Below, one piece after another: positions 8,201-14,656 of a stretch of DNA of 14,752 nt. The DNA is taken from the NCBI GenBank assembly GCA_045605765.1, contig JAZUQQ010000016.1:1-14752 (forward strand). The letters run 5' to 3'. Under the pieces are notes generated by a model that had not been told where the DNA came from, ran no database searches, and saw nothing but the letters and a program-made list of their open reading frames with translations. Position numbers and translations under genes: made by a program. Position 1 is the stretch's first letter. Every line of letters begins with the position of its first letter. Source of the DNA: SIG672 sp045605765 (lineage in GTDB: Bacteria > Bacillota > Clostridia > Oscillospirales > CAG-272).

Positions 8201-8427
8201 TTGCCTTTTTCGTCAACGCTGTACTGTGCTCCGTGATATTCCACGACCTTTGAGCCGTCTATGTAAAGGTTATCAAACTGACCTGCCGAAGATACGTCTT
8301 TGGATAAAAAATTTGAAAGAGCAAGCGAGGCGATACCGAAAACGGTGACGAGCGCGCAGATGATCGCTATCCCTTGCAGAAGCCACCTGTTGCTTTTTCG
8401 GACTTTATTTGTTTTTACACAGTCCAT
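5281..8427 (-). CDS. Large membrane-anchored surface protein with CHAP/NlpC-like cysteine-peptidase core, SH3, Ig-like and repeat domains
   Basis: 1048 residues with an N-terminal transmembrane helix (about 16-38) and the rest outside. Residues about 50-270 are repetitive beta-strands (DGSKVVEYHGAQYSVDEKG, SSDGVYYMADGKLL) like a partial propeller. A Cys-rich patch (CTCHNLGNC, CNCLRW, residues 290-308) precedes a papain-like core: Cys325 in STQCMGFARYC, His384 in NGHSLFVI, and Glu400/Asn402 as possible third residue. Residues 447-516 form a bacterial SH3 domain (GLRLREQP, YKGYVGWISL). Residues 520-597 resemble Ig-like group 3 and 602-700 group 2. Residues 763-843 resemble an InlB/FlgA-type repeat (FAGWF, TEFFAGW). 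A C-terminal domain starts with GGLRFYGHIS at 884. It may cleave peptidoglycan peptides or another wall component; the substrate is not shown. AAAAGGAA (8435-8442) supports the start. Confidence 0.85.
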   Translation of the reverse strand: MDCVKTNKVRKSNRWLLQGIAIICALVTVFGIASLALSNFLSKDVSSAGQFDNLYIDGSKVVEYHGAQYSVDEKGNVWEESPEEIRLVSKKAGAHLLAVFGDSLWVLREINQSFIVSRLSHANGYFSDNISLEGSLVTSFSMSSDGVYYMADGKLLLASGKSSKQVIDLSSLAYDCAKEHSHDCDKDASPKNAEFFTLHDESSVLLYSENPYYVDEIEYEDDELGENSKYITYLCDISDKSVSLFHENTTDDAGISTLSTTSSISVNGVTIPFAEYPAGSSYFTKNGRACTCHNLGNCVANSSPCNCLRWVKIKGRTVDLLSTQCMGFARYCQMRVFGYMDKSSPSKFVNALGGGWGAGSFTASDIQDVLLEYGAGGHFRTNGHSLFVISVNASGFITYECNTNNKDCKVYTRTWTWATFYNYTKSKGINYYKMPTAYKNSVDVVYPTGEYLIESDVGLRLREQPTTSSKALITIPDATLVNITETVKIDGASENIWWGKTTYKGYVGWISLDYAKFSSEIKSIQIVAMPNRVVFNEDEKFSSEGLQIQLNYTNGTSSSPLSSGFSVKEPSMTPGKQTVTITYQGLSVTYEVTIVKVIVLPEQIVFDRPTITIMTGGEFIPAAGIDYTVLPNDTHNKTVEWSVVSGEHLVSVNKTTGVVTAVKASSSFEDGYATIRATSLAEDLKGNRVSVYSDYVVEVIKASSGGEWSQAASNIPDGVSLSDYDIEYCATQSDFNKGNWKKYDENTNVKAYKYRFKNAYKLTWYYDLDNTDGNIELPSSFGYPSSVLIGERIYVSKLKALSQTNRLFAGWFTSAEGAKNLDMKYAYKNTEITKDTEFFAGWIDLSSEDYIVNAAENDPVHSAGKNLPAFGVFEADVNISNEDGGLRFYGHISTALADKLGSLSSRNVEYGMVVQLANKVGGELRSATDKGYINQGHSIVVDAYHNYGVYQFMSGSSYTVFTTLATNIPLENAKTEIAARAYIVYYDANGVRRAFYFTNTAENTEGFGLVGRGLKTSLYAHAEKLYATASEEEKSWLLENILGHNYNK

Positions 8428-8451
8428 ATTTCATTTCCTTTTCAACATATA

Positions 8452-8465
8452 TGTCCGAGCGGACA
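8452..8465 (-). promoter_or_regulatory. Perfect 14-bp inverted repeat in the 5' leader of the large surface protein gene
   Basis: TGTCCGAGCGGACA is TGTCCG and CGGACA around two bases. It lies about 13 bp past the -10 box, close to the expected transcription start, and 25 bp before the ATG. It could be a repressor site or a small mRNA hairpin. No regulator can be named from the window. Confidence 0.45.
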
Positions 8466-8478
8466 ATTATTCAGTATC

Positions 8479-8507
8479 ATATTATCATATAATACGCTTT
8501 TTTTCAA
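8479..8507 (-). promoter_or_regulatory. Sigma-A type promoter of the large surface protein gene
   Basis: On the minus strand TTGAAA (8502-8507) and TAATAT (8479-8484) are 17 bp apart, about 50 nt upstream of the ATG at 8427. The surrounding sequence is very AT-rich, so the exact -10 choice is uncertain. Confidence 0.55.
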
Positions 8508-8583
8508 GAGGGGAGAGAAAAGATTTAAAAAATTAAATTTTTGGCGATTTTGCCACAGCTTTGCCGTCGGGGCTTTGCACATT

Positions 8584-8611
8584 AAAAAAGCAGGACTTTT
8601 GTCCTGCTTTT
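8584..8611 (-). terminator. Intrinsic terminator of the rbfA-to-deacetylase unit
   Basis: GCAGGAC (8590-8596) and GTCCTGC (8601-8607) form the stem, extended by A-T pairs, around a 4-nt loop. On the minus strand it begins one base after the deacetylase stop codon and ends in six T. The loop and flanks would also allow partial activity on the other strand. Confidence 0.87.
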
Positions 8612-8612
8612 A

Positions 8613-9476
8613 TTATCTCCCGTTTGTAAATACCTTGCCTGCCTGATACTTATCTCCGAGAAGCTCGGAAACGGTCACGAATTCGTAGCCCTGCTCATCG
8701 AGCGTTTTCAGGATCTCACAGAACGCAAGATAGGAATTCTCGTAAAGCTCGTGCATAAGGATTATGCTTCCGTCGCGCACCTGAGCCACTACGTTGTTGA
8801 CTATTGCCTGCACGTTCTGCTCCTTTACGCCGGTAGCGGTGCTCTGATAATTGTAATCGAGCGAGTCGACGTCCCAACGGATTATCGCATACGGACTTGC
8901 CGCCGCACGCGCCGAGGTTATCTGACCGCCGGGCGGACGGAGAAGCTTTATATCGTAATTTGGCAGATATTTATGAATAATATTTACCGTGTTTTGTATT
9001 TCTGAGTTATAGACCGAGTCGGAGCACTTGTCAAAAAACTTATCTTTTTCGTGCGACCAAGCGTGAATTCCGATTTCCCAGCCCTTTTCGACCGCGTATG
9101 CAAGACCCGGGCCCGTGCTTTCGTGCCAATCAACTCGATTTCCTACGATGAAAAAGGTCGCCGCACCGCCGTATTTCGACATTTCGTCAATGAATTTTCT
9201 TTGATATACCGAATAAGGGCCGTCGTCGAGAGTTATTGCGACTCTCTTTTTGGGAGTGCCGTCATCATCCGAATCAGTATCTGTGTCGGTATCGTTATCG
9301 GTATCAGTATCAGCATCGGTATCAGTATCTGTGTCGGCATCACCGACGTTATCATTATTTGCGTCTCTATCCGGTTCGTCGTCGGGACGTGTCGCCATAC
9401 ATATAGAAAATACCGCACAGAAAACGCAGGTTAGCGCAAGCAAGACCGCGAGTGCCGCAAAAGCTAAGTGTTTCAA
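8613..9476 (-). CDS. Membrane-anchored polysaccharide deacetylase (NodB/CE4 family) with Asp-Thr linker
   Basis: 287 residues: an N-terminal hydrophobic anchor (about 4-28), an acidic Asp-Thr linker (about 46-72) and a NodB-homology domain. The CE4 motifs are visible in order. TLDDGP has Asp84/Asp85, HAWSH has His138 and His142 for metal binding, RPPGG starts at Arg180, WDVDS is at 201-205, and LMHE has His242. The family removes acetyl groups from cell-surface polysaccharide (peptidoglycan GlcNAc, chitin or xylan) using a divalent metal; which substrate applies here is unknown. The start codon is TTG (9474-9476), preceded by AAAGGAAG at 9484-9491 with about 7 nt spacing, which supports it. 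It is the last gene of the unit, 21 bp behind the ROK kinase, and the terminator follows at once. Confidence 0.92.
   Translation of the reverse strand: MKHLAFAALAVLLALTCVFCAVFSICMATRPDDEPDRDANNDNVGDADTDTDTDADTDTDNDTDTDTDSDDDGTPKKRVAITLDDGPYSVYQRKFIDEMSKYGGAATFFIVGNRVDWHESTGPGLAYAVEKGWEIGIHAWSHEKDKFFDKCSDSVYNSEIQNTVNIIHKYLPNYDIKLLRPPGGQITSARAAASPYAIIRWDVDSLDYNYQSTATGVKEQNVQAIVNNVVAQVRDGSIILMHELYENSYLAFCEILKTLDEQGYEFVTVSELLGDKYQAGKVFTNGR
9261..9341 (-). repeat. 6-bp coding repeat for an Asp-Thr linker
   Basis: About 13 units of a degenerate hexanucleotide (GATACC, GACACA and similar on the coding strand) encode DTDTDTDADTDT-like sequence between the membrane anchor and the catalytic domain of the deacetylase. 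It is probably a flexible, acidic wall-spanning spacer. Confidence 0.85.
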
Positions 9477-9497
9477 TTTATTCTTCCTTTTTAAAAA

Positions 9498-10451
9498 TTA
9501 TTTGGAACAAAGAGCCGCCGCGCCGATAATTCCGGCGTCGTTGCCGAGCTTTGCTATTTTTATCTCAGTCTGCGGAACGCCGTCGCGCGAGTAGCTTTCG
9601 GAAAATACGAGCTCTTTTATGGGAACGAGCAGATAATCTCCCTCGTTGCAGACTCCTCCGCCGATAGAAAGGATCTCAGGTTGAAAAATGTTTATCATAT
9701 TCGTAAGTCCGCAAGCGAGATAGCTTATGTAGGAGTCAACAACTGCTTTTCCTGCTGCATCTCCTGCTTTTGCTGCCTTGAACGCGGTCTTTCCACCTAC
9801 TTTTTCAATGCTTCCGTCGCAGAACTCCCACATTTTTGAGTCGGGGCATTCCTGCATCTTTTCTTTAGTCATCTTGATAAGACCGGTAGCCGAGCTGTAA
9901 GCTTCCCAGCATCCTTTTCGTCCGCAAGAGCAGGGTCTTCCATCCTTTTCAATGACCGTGTGGCCGAGCTCTCCGCCTGCGTGATTGAAGCCCGAATATA
10001 TTTTGCCGCCTATTATGATGCCTCCGCCGACGCCCGTGCCAAGAGTTATCATAATAGAATCCTTCGTGCCCTTTGCCGCGCCTGCGACCGCTTCGCCGTA
10101 CGCCGCTGCATCCGCGTCGTTTGCGAGGTAGATATCTTTTATTCCCGTGCGCTCGGAGAGCATTTTCGCGAGTGGAACGTGGCTCATTCTGAGATTGTTT
10201 GCATATTCGACCACACCGGTTTCGGGGTTTACTGTTCCCGGAGACGCCACACCTGCGTGAGCGATGTCCGAAACTGTGATGCCGGCTTCTGCGATAAGCT
10301 TTTTGCACAGATCTGCCATATCGTCGATAACGAGAGATATCTCGCGTTCCGCACCCGTGGGCACACTTCCTTTGAGGATTATTTCGTTGTTTTCGTTTAC
10401 CACACCTACGGCGATATTTGTTCCGCCGAGGTCTATTCCGAGATTATACAT
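9498..10451 (-). CDS. glcK: ROK-family glucokinase
   Basis: Phosphorylates glucose or a related hexose to the 6-phosphate with ATP in the cytoplasm. The 317 residues fit the usual length. GIDLGGTN (5-12) is the phosphate-binding loop, and the catalytic Asp112 lies in LANDADAAAYGE. GTGVGGGIIIGGK is the second nucleotide loop, and GGELGH with Glu161 and His164 belongs to the ROK sugar site. His164 with Cys174, Cys176 and Cys181 in GRPCSCGRKGC forms the structural zinc site typical of ROK glucokinases. No helix-turn-helix is fused at the N-terminus, so this is an enzyme rather than a repressor. AAGGAG lies 6 nt before the ATG. It is 23 bp after the membrane-protein gene and 21 bp before the deacetylase. 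N-acetyl-hexosamine or mannose as substrate cannot be excluded. Confidence 0.93.
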   Translation of the reverse strand: MYNLGIDLGGTNIAVGVVNENNEIILKGSVPTGAEREISLVIDDMADLCKKLIAEAGITVSDIAHAGVASPGTVNPETGVVEYANNLRMSHVPLAKMLSERTGIKDIYLANDADAAAYGEAVAGAAKGTKDSIMITLGTGVGGGIIIGGKIYSGFNHAGGELGHTVIEKDGRPCSCGRKGCWEAYSSATGLIKMTKEKMQECPDSKMWEFCDGSIEKVGGKTAFKAAKAGDAAGKAVVDSYISYLACGLTNMINIFQPEILSIGGGVCNEGDYLLVPIKELVFSESYSRDGVPQTEIKIAKLGNDAGIIGAAALCSK

Positions 10452-10474
10452 TGTTTTCTCCTTAGATATATAAA

Positions 10475-11095
10475 TTATTTGTTTTTTTCGTTAAAATCCT
10501 CGTCACCGAGGTATATTGTAGAGCTGTCTTTTCTGCTTTTTTTTGAAAAAAGAGGATTAATATATAAAGCAAATAGCGAAACTGCGAGAAAAATTAAGGA
10601 AATGACGATGATAGCCCAGCCGACACAGGAGAGTATCAGAGAAAATACCGTGTCCGCAAGTCCGAGAGTGATCGGGAAAAAGGCGATAATAAGTATTCCT
10701 ATAATGATCCTCGGCGCAAGAGCCTTTGCCACGCTGCGCCGCTCATTGCCTTTGCGCGTAAAAATTATTTGACACAGGGGGAAGATAACGAGATATGCGC
10801 AGGCAATGAATAAAAGGATATCACTATGATAAAATATCAAAGCCGCTCCGAACGCGAGATTTACAAGCGAGGAGAAGAAGCTGACTTTTCCGCTTTTTAA
10901 AGCGAAAAAGCTTATACCGTAAATCAGTGAGGGTAAGCCCGATATTATAGAGAGAACGCCGAACACCGCGAAGATAATATTGATCAGATCGGAAAGAGAA
11001 AAATATCCTGACATATTTTTTATAAAATTACCGATAAGTACGCCGAAAACTGAGCTTATCACCGCGCCTGCGGTCAGAGTTGATCTTGCTTTCAT
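10475..11095 (-). CDS. Polytopic membrane protein of unknown function
   Basis: 206 residues, mostly hydrophobic, with about six or seven membrane segments (roughly 7-26, 37-64, 71-89, 93-112, 128-150 and 152-180) and a short charged cytoplasmic-looking tail (SKKSRKDSSTIYLGDEDFNEKNK). A basic loop, TRKGNERRSVAK, lies near residue 115. The general pattern recalls small six-helix families such as DUF308/HdeD, but no signature secures that. AAAGG stands before the ATG. Its tight spacing (20 bp after truB, 23 bp before glcK) places it inside the rbfA-to-deacetylase unit. I do not recognise its function. Confidence 0.8.
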   Translation of the reverse strand: MKARSTLTAGAVISSVFGVLIGNFIKNMSGYFSLSDLINIIFAVFGVLSIISGLPSLIYGISFFALKSGKVSFFSSLVNLAFGAALIFYHSDILLFIACAYLVIFPLCQIIFTRKGNERRSVAKALAPRIIIGILIIAFFPITLGLADTVFSLILSCVGWAIIVISLIFLAVSLFALYINPLFSKKSRKDSSTIYLGDEDFNEKNK

Positions 11096-11115
11096 ATCAG
11101 TTACCTTTCCGAGCT

Positions 11116-12063
11116 TTACCTGAACTGTTTTATTACTCGTAGCACAAGTTCTGTATCTTCGTTTAATACAGTCTCGGCTATTGCGAAGAAGCTGTTACCC
11201 TCGTAAAGAGCAAATCTTTCTCCAAGTCCTGCCGAAGGAGCGACCTTTGATGTAAAGAGGCGAACTCCGTTGCGGGCGAGGTTTGCATAAAAGGTGTTTA
11301 AGTTCAGTCTTGTGTAATCTGAAAACGCTTTTTCTATTGGAATGAGCAGTTTTGCGCGCTCGGATATATCAAGAGCCTCGATCTCGTCGAGCGTATGCGA
11401 CTCTGTAAGCGAAAATCCGCAGTTTTCACGGCGTTCAAGTGAGGACATAAGTCCTCCGCAGCCCAGCTTTGCGCCTATATCCGCGCAGAGTGTTCGTATG
11501 TAAGTTCCTTTCGAGCATTCTACCGAAAGGATATAATCTCCGCAATCCTCGTTTACACACTCACAGTCGAGTCGGTAAACGCTTATCGGACGCGCCTCGC
11601 GCTCAACAGTCTCTCCGCTTCGTGCGATGTCAACAAGCTTTTTCCCGCCGACTTTCAGTGCACTATACATCGGAGGGATTTGCATAATATTTCCAACAAA
11701 ATCCTTGCAAACCTTGAAAACCTCTTCTTTTTTAGGGAGATCTTCGCATCTCGTTAGAATTTTGCCGCTTATATCCTCGGTGTCAGAGGTGAGCCCGAGC
11801 CGAAGCCCTGCGCAGTACGATTTTTTCTGACTCATCATATATTCAGACGCCTTTACCGCGCCGCCGATGAGGACGATAAGTACCCCTGTCGCCATGGGGT
11901 CAAGTGTGCCGGTGTGACCGACTTTTTTAGTATTATATAGCCGCCTCAGCTTGTTTACAACGTCGTGCGATGTGAAGCCGCACGGCTTGTTTACACACAG
12001 AATTCCAGAAAAAATAATATTTTCTGCCTGTTTTTCACTTTTTACCATTTTAGCTTTCTTCAC
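11116..12063 (-). CDS. truB: tRNA pseudouridine(55) synthase
   Basis: Converts U55 of the tRNA T-loop to pseudouridine. The 315 residues include the TruB start of fold ILCVNKPCGFTSHDVV, the catalytic motif GHTGTLDPMATGVL with Asp55, RLGLTSDTEDISGK, IPPMYSALKVGGKK, SKGTYIRTLCADIG and a C-terminal RNA-binding segment. The first codon in this frame with an overlap is GTG at 12063, sharing 14 bp with rbfA. An ATG at 12048 is an equally good choice because neither has a clear ribosome binding site, and translation is probably coupled to rbfA. About 15-20 residues precede the family's usual start. The pair rbfA-truB is a classic arrangement; the ribF that often follows truB is missing. Confidence 0.95.
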   Translation of the reverse strand: MKKAKMVKSEKQAENIIFSGILCVNKPCGFTSHDVVNKLRRLYNTKKVGHTGTLDPMATGVLIVLIGGAVKASEYMMSQKKSYCAGLRLGLTSDTEDISGKILTRCEDLPKKEEVFKVCKDFVGNIMQIPPMYSALKVGGKKLVDIARSGETVEREARPISVYRLDCECVNEDCGDYILSVECSKGTYIRTLCADIGAKLGCGGLMSSLERRENCGFSLTESHTLDEIEALDISERAKLLIPIEKAFSDYTRLNLNTFYANLARNGVRLFTSKVAPSAGLGERFALYEGNSFFAIAETVLNEDTELVLRVIKQFR

Positions 12064-12427
12064 CGTCCGAGTCGTCGTTCTCTTCGGGAATGTCGACCTG
12101 TTTGAGAAGCTCGAAAATACGAGCTCCGTTTTCCATAGAGCGGTCGTAAATGAAGCTGAGCTCGGGTGTCCTGCGGAGATTTAACTTGCGTGAGATGGCG
12201 GAGCGGATATATCCGTTTGCGCTCTTTATGCCTTTTTTGACGTCGTCGAGACTTTTGCTTCCGAGATAGGAATAATAAATTTCAGCAGTCGAGAGGTCGG
12301 GTGCTGCATGGACGCGCGTTATACTGAAAACACAGCCTTCGAGTCGTGCGTCGCGAACTGTGCGCATAATATCTCCGAGCGCGTGAGCGATCTCCTCGTC
12401 TATTTTCGCTTGTCTGTATTTAGCCAT
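12050..12427 (-). CDS. rbfA: Ribosome-binding factor A
   Basis: A 125-residue KH-fold protein that helps mature the 30S subunit by acting on the 5' end of 16S rRNA. Typical RbfA features are AKYRQAKIDEEIAHALGDIMR at the start, VSITRV-like FSITRVHAAPDLSTAEIYYS, and the closing LRRTPELSFIYDRSMENGARIFELLKQ. An acidic tail (EENDDSDGEES) follows. It overlaps truB by 14 bp. AAAGGA (12438-12443) stands 10 nt before the ATG. The infB gene that often precedes rbfA is absent; instead a strong promoter sits directly upstream, behind dxs. Confidence 0.95.
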   Translation of the reverse strand: MAKYRQAKIDEEIAHALGDIMRTVRDARLEGCVFSITRVHAAPDLSTAEIYYSYLGSKSLDDVKKGIKSANGYIRSAISRKLNLRRTPELSFIYDRSMENGARIFELLKQVDIPEENDDSDGEES

Positions 12428-12460
12428 TTATGACGGATCCTTTCTTATTAGAGCCTTTTA

Positions 12461-12489
12461 ATTGTACCATCTGCCCCCTGAATTGTCAA
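12461..12489 (-). promoter_or_regulatory. Strong sigma-A promoter for rbfA-truB-membrane protein-glcK-deacetylase
   Basis: Consensus TTGACA (12484-12489) and TACAAT (12461-12466) are exactly 17 bp apart, about 34 nt before the rbfA ATG and 24 bp after the dxs stop. No terminator hairpin is visible between dxs and this promoter, so some read-through from dxs is possible. Confidence 0.8.
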
Positions 12490-12512
12490 GGCAGAGAAAC
12501 AAATAAATAAAA

Positions 12513-14387
12513 TTATTTACTTTTTTGAAAAAACTCTTCCTTTATCATATATACAAGGCTTTTCGCATCAAGTGAGCAGGTCTCATAAAGGCTCTTGCCT
12601 TTTTCCGAGAAGGCAAACCCATCGATTGCGTTGATGCGGAAGGCTCTGCCTGACATCTTTTCGCTCTCGCGGATAAGCTCGTATATATTCATTGCCGCTC
12701 CGCCGTTTTTCATACCCTCTTCGAGAAAAACTATCGGAGTTTTCTTTTCGGGCAGCATCGCGGTGATCTCATTTGCTATCTCGCCGTAGGGCATAAGACG
12801 TTCGATCGCGATCACCTTGCAGGCATGAGAACCCTTTGCAAGCTCCTCGGAAGCCGCAAGTGCCTGAGAGCATACCTTTCCGTAGGTGATTATGATGCTG
12901 TCGCAGCTTTCGGCATCGACTGAGTTTTCGAGAATGTTCTCCGAACGCCTAGTGAGCTTTTCGAGCGCGGTCTTATCCTCTTCGCCCGACGGGTATCTTA
13001 TAAACGAGGGCCTGCCCGAAAGCAATGCTTTTTCAAGCGCTTTTTCAAGTGACTCGAAGGAGAGCGGAGCATAAAGCTCGACGCCCGGAATCGACGACAG
13101 GAATGAAACATCAAAAATTCCGTGGTGAGTCGGGCCGTCCGCCCCTGCAAGACCTGCGCGGTCGATGGCAAAGGTTACGGGAAGACCTTGGAGCGCGACG
13201 TCGTGTATGATGTTGTCGTAGCTTCTCTGTAAAAACGAGGAATACACCGCAAAAACAGGACGTTTTCCTGCTGCGGCAAGTCCTGCCGCAAAGGTCGCGG
13301 CGTGTGCTTCGGCGATCCCGACGTCAAAAAATCTGTCGGGAAACTTTTTCTCAAAGCCGTCAATACCGCAACCGTGAGACATTGCCGCAGTTATGGCACA
13401 GATGCGTTCGTCTTTTTCTGCAAGTACGGCAAGACGATCCCCGAAAACCTTGGAAAAGGTCTTTTCGGGCGATTTTTCGGGATAAACGATATGAAAATGC
13501 TCGGGCGAATTCTCGGCAGGAGCAAATCCCTTGCCCTTGAGTGTTTTTAGATGAATTACTGCACTTTTTCCTCTGCGCTTTGCCTCTTCGAGCAGGTCGA
13601 TGACCTTTTCGGTATCGTTACCGTCAATCGGGCCCAGATATTTGAGTCCGATATTCTCAAAATAGTTGCTTCCGTAAATGTTGTTTTTCCATTTGCGTTT
13701 GAGGTAGCGGAGTCCGTTTGCAATCTTCATTCCTAGAGCATTGTTCGAGAGTGTGGATTTCGCGCGATTCTTGACCGTGAAATACTTTTTCGTCGAGCGG
13801 ATATTCGATATGTAGCGTGCAAACGCGCCAACGTTCTTTGAGATCGACATCTCGTTTTCATTAAATATAATAAGGAAGGGAAGCGACGGATCGAGATTAT
13901 TCAGAGCCTCGCTCACCATTCCGCCCGTGAAGGCACCGTCGCCGATGACCACTACCGTAAATGAGTCTTTTTGGTCAAGGCGGTCTGCAAATGCAAGTCC
14001 AAGTCCTGCCGAAAGCGCGGTCGAGCTGTGTCCGCTTCCGAATTGATCGTGTTCGCTCTCGCTGCGTTTGGTGAAGCCCGAAAGTCCGCCGGGGGCGCGA
14101 AGCGTATCGAACACCTCTGTTCTGCCGGTCAGAAGCTTATGAGTGTAACACTGGTGCCCGACGTCCCAGATTATTCGGTCGCGCGGAGAGTCAAAAACGT
14201 AGTGCAGGGCAATAGAAAGCTCGACCACTCCCAGGTTCGATGCGAGATGACCACCGGTGGCGCTTACGCTTTCTATGAGCAGCGCGCGTATCTCGTCTGT
14301 GAGTGTGTTTAGAGAGTCAAGTGGCAGCTTTTTCAGATCCTTCGGAGAATTTATCTTCGAAAGAAGGGTGAATTTTGATGTATCCAT
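12513..14387 (-). CDS. dxs: 1-deoxy-D-xylulose-5-phosphate synthase
   Basis: Thiamine-diphosphate enzyme joining pyruvate and glyceraldehyde 3-phosphate to DXP, the entry step of the MEP isoprenoid pathway. Its 624 residues are full length. Visible are GGHLASNLGVVELSIALHYV with His47, WDVGHQCYTHKLLTGR, SGHSSTALSAGLG, and the ThDP motif GDGAFTGGM (149-157) with NENEMSIS (176-183). Also present are YLGPIDGND, RFFDVGIAEAHA with catalytic Glu360, and DRAGLAGADGPTHHGIFDVSFL. The transketolase C-terminal domain ends with FLEEG and IDGFA. The usual AEQHA reads AEAHA, a mild difference. The start ATG (14385-14387) has only a weak GAAGAG upstream but a perfect promoter. No other MEP gene is in the window. 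Confidence 0.97.
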   Translation of the reverse strand: MDTSKFTLLSKINSPKDLKKLPLDSLNTLTDEIRALLIESVSATGGHLASNLGVVELSIALHYVFDSPRDRIIWDVGHQCYTHKLLTGRTEVFDTLRAPGGLSGFTKRSESEHDQFGSGHSSTALSAGLGLAFADRLDQKDSFTVVVIGDGAFTGGMVSEALNNLDPSLPFLIIFNENEMSISKNVGAFARYISNIRSTKKYFTVKNRAKSTLSNNALGMKIANGLRYLKRKWKNNIYGSNYFENIGLKYLGPIDGNDTEKVIDLLEEAKRRGKSAVIHLKTLKGKGFAPAENSPEHFHIVYPEKSPEKTFSKVFGDRLAVLAEKDERICAITAAMSHGCGIDGFEKKFPDRFFDVGIAEAHAATFAAGLAAAGKRPVFAVYSSFLQRSYDNIIHDVALQGLPVTFAIDRAGLAGADGPTHHGIFDVSFLSSIPGVELYAPLSFESLEKALEKALLSGRPSFIRYPSGEEDKTALEKLTRRSENILENSVDAESCDSIIITYGKVCSQALAASEELAKGSHACKVIAIERLMPYGEIANEITAMLPEKKTPIVFLEEGMKNGGAAMNIYELIRESEKMSGRAFRINAIDGFAFSEKGKSLYETCSLDAKSLVYMIKEEFFQKSK

Positions 14388-14426
14388 ATTTTTATCGCTC
14401 TTCTGTCGTTATACTTCATTATATAA

Positions 14427-14455
14427 ATTATACATTTATGTTATATATTTGTCAA
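14427..14455 (-). promoter_or_regulatory. Perfect-consensus sigma-A promoter of dxs
   Basis: TTGACA (14450-14455) and TATAAT (14427-14432) on the minus strand are separated by exactly 17 bp. The leader to the dxs ATG is about 30 nt. Confidence 0.88.
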
Positions 14456-14494
14456 GATAAGCTGAAAATATAAATGTAAATTACAAGCTTTCTG

Positions 14495-14547
14495 CGGCTT
14501 TTGTTCCTTTCGTGATCCCGGAAAGGTCAAAAAGATCGATGCAGCCG
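14495..14547. other. Imperfect long inverted repeat between divergent promoters
   Basis: CCTTTC (14506-14511) pairs with GAAAGG (14521-14526). Outside this CGGCTTTTG (14495-14503) pairs imperfectly with CAAAAAG (14528-14534) and CCG (14545-14547). It lies upstream of both the leftward dxs promoter and the rightward promoter at 14622, so neither would transcribe it. No T-run follows on either strand. Its role is unknown; it may be a remnant terminator or a protein-binding region. Confidence 0.35.
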
Positions 14548-14581
14548 AAAACCAAAATATGGCCTTATCGGTCGGATTTTT

Positions 14582-14617
14582 AGATTTTTTGAAAAAATCT
14601 TAAAAAATTTCAAAAAA
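14582..14617 (+). promoter_or_regulatory. Phased A-tracts (UP-element-like curved DNA)
   Basis: Three A6 runs at 14592-14597, 14602-14607 and 14612-14617 repeat with an exact 10-bp period, directly upstream of the TTGACA at 14622. A T6 run at 14585-14590 makes a 19-bp palindrome with the first A6 (14582-14600). Helically phased A-tracts bend DNA, and A/T tracts at about -40 to -65 are the place of UP elements at very strong promoters. Confidence 0.7.
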
Positions 14618-14621
14618 GGGC

Positions 14622-14650
14622 TTGACAAAAGCGAAAGTTAATGCTATACT
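14622..14650 (+). promoter_or_regulatory. Strong rightward sigma-A promoter, stable-RNA-like
   Basis: TTGACA (14622-14627) and TATACT (14645-14650) are 17 bp apart, with transcription expected to begin near 14657. No coding region with a ribosome binding site follows within the window, so its product lies beyond the right edge. Confidence 0.8.
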
Positions 14651-14656
14651 ACTGAG

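Noticed and set aside
9960..10772. Plus-strand 270-codon open frame
   Set aside because: It is antisense to the ROK glucokinase and the membrane protein gene, with no binding site and no recognisable motifs.
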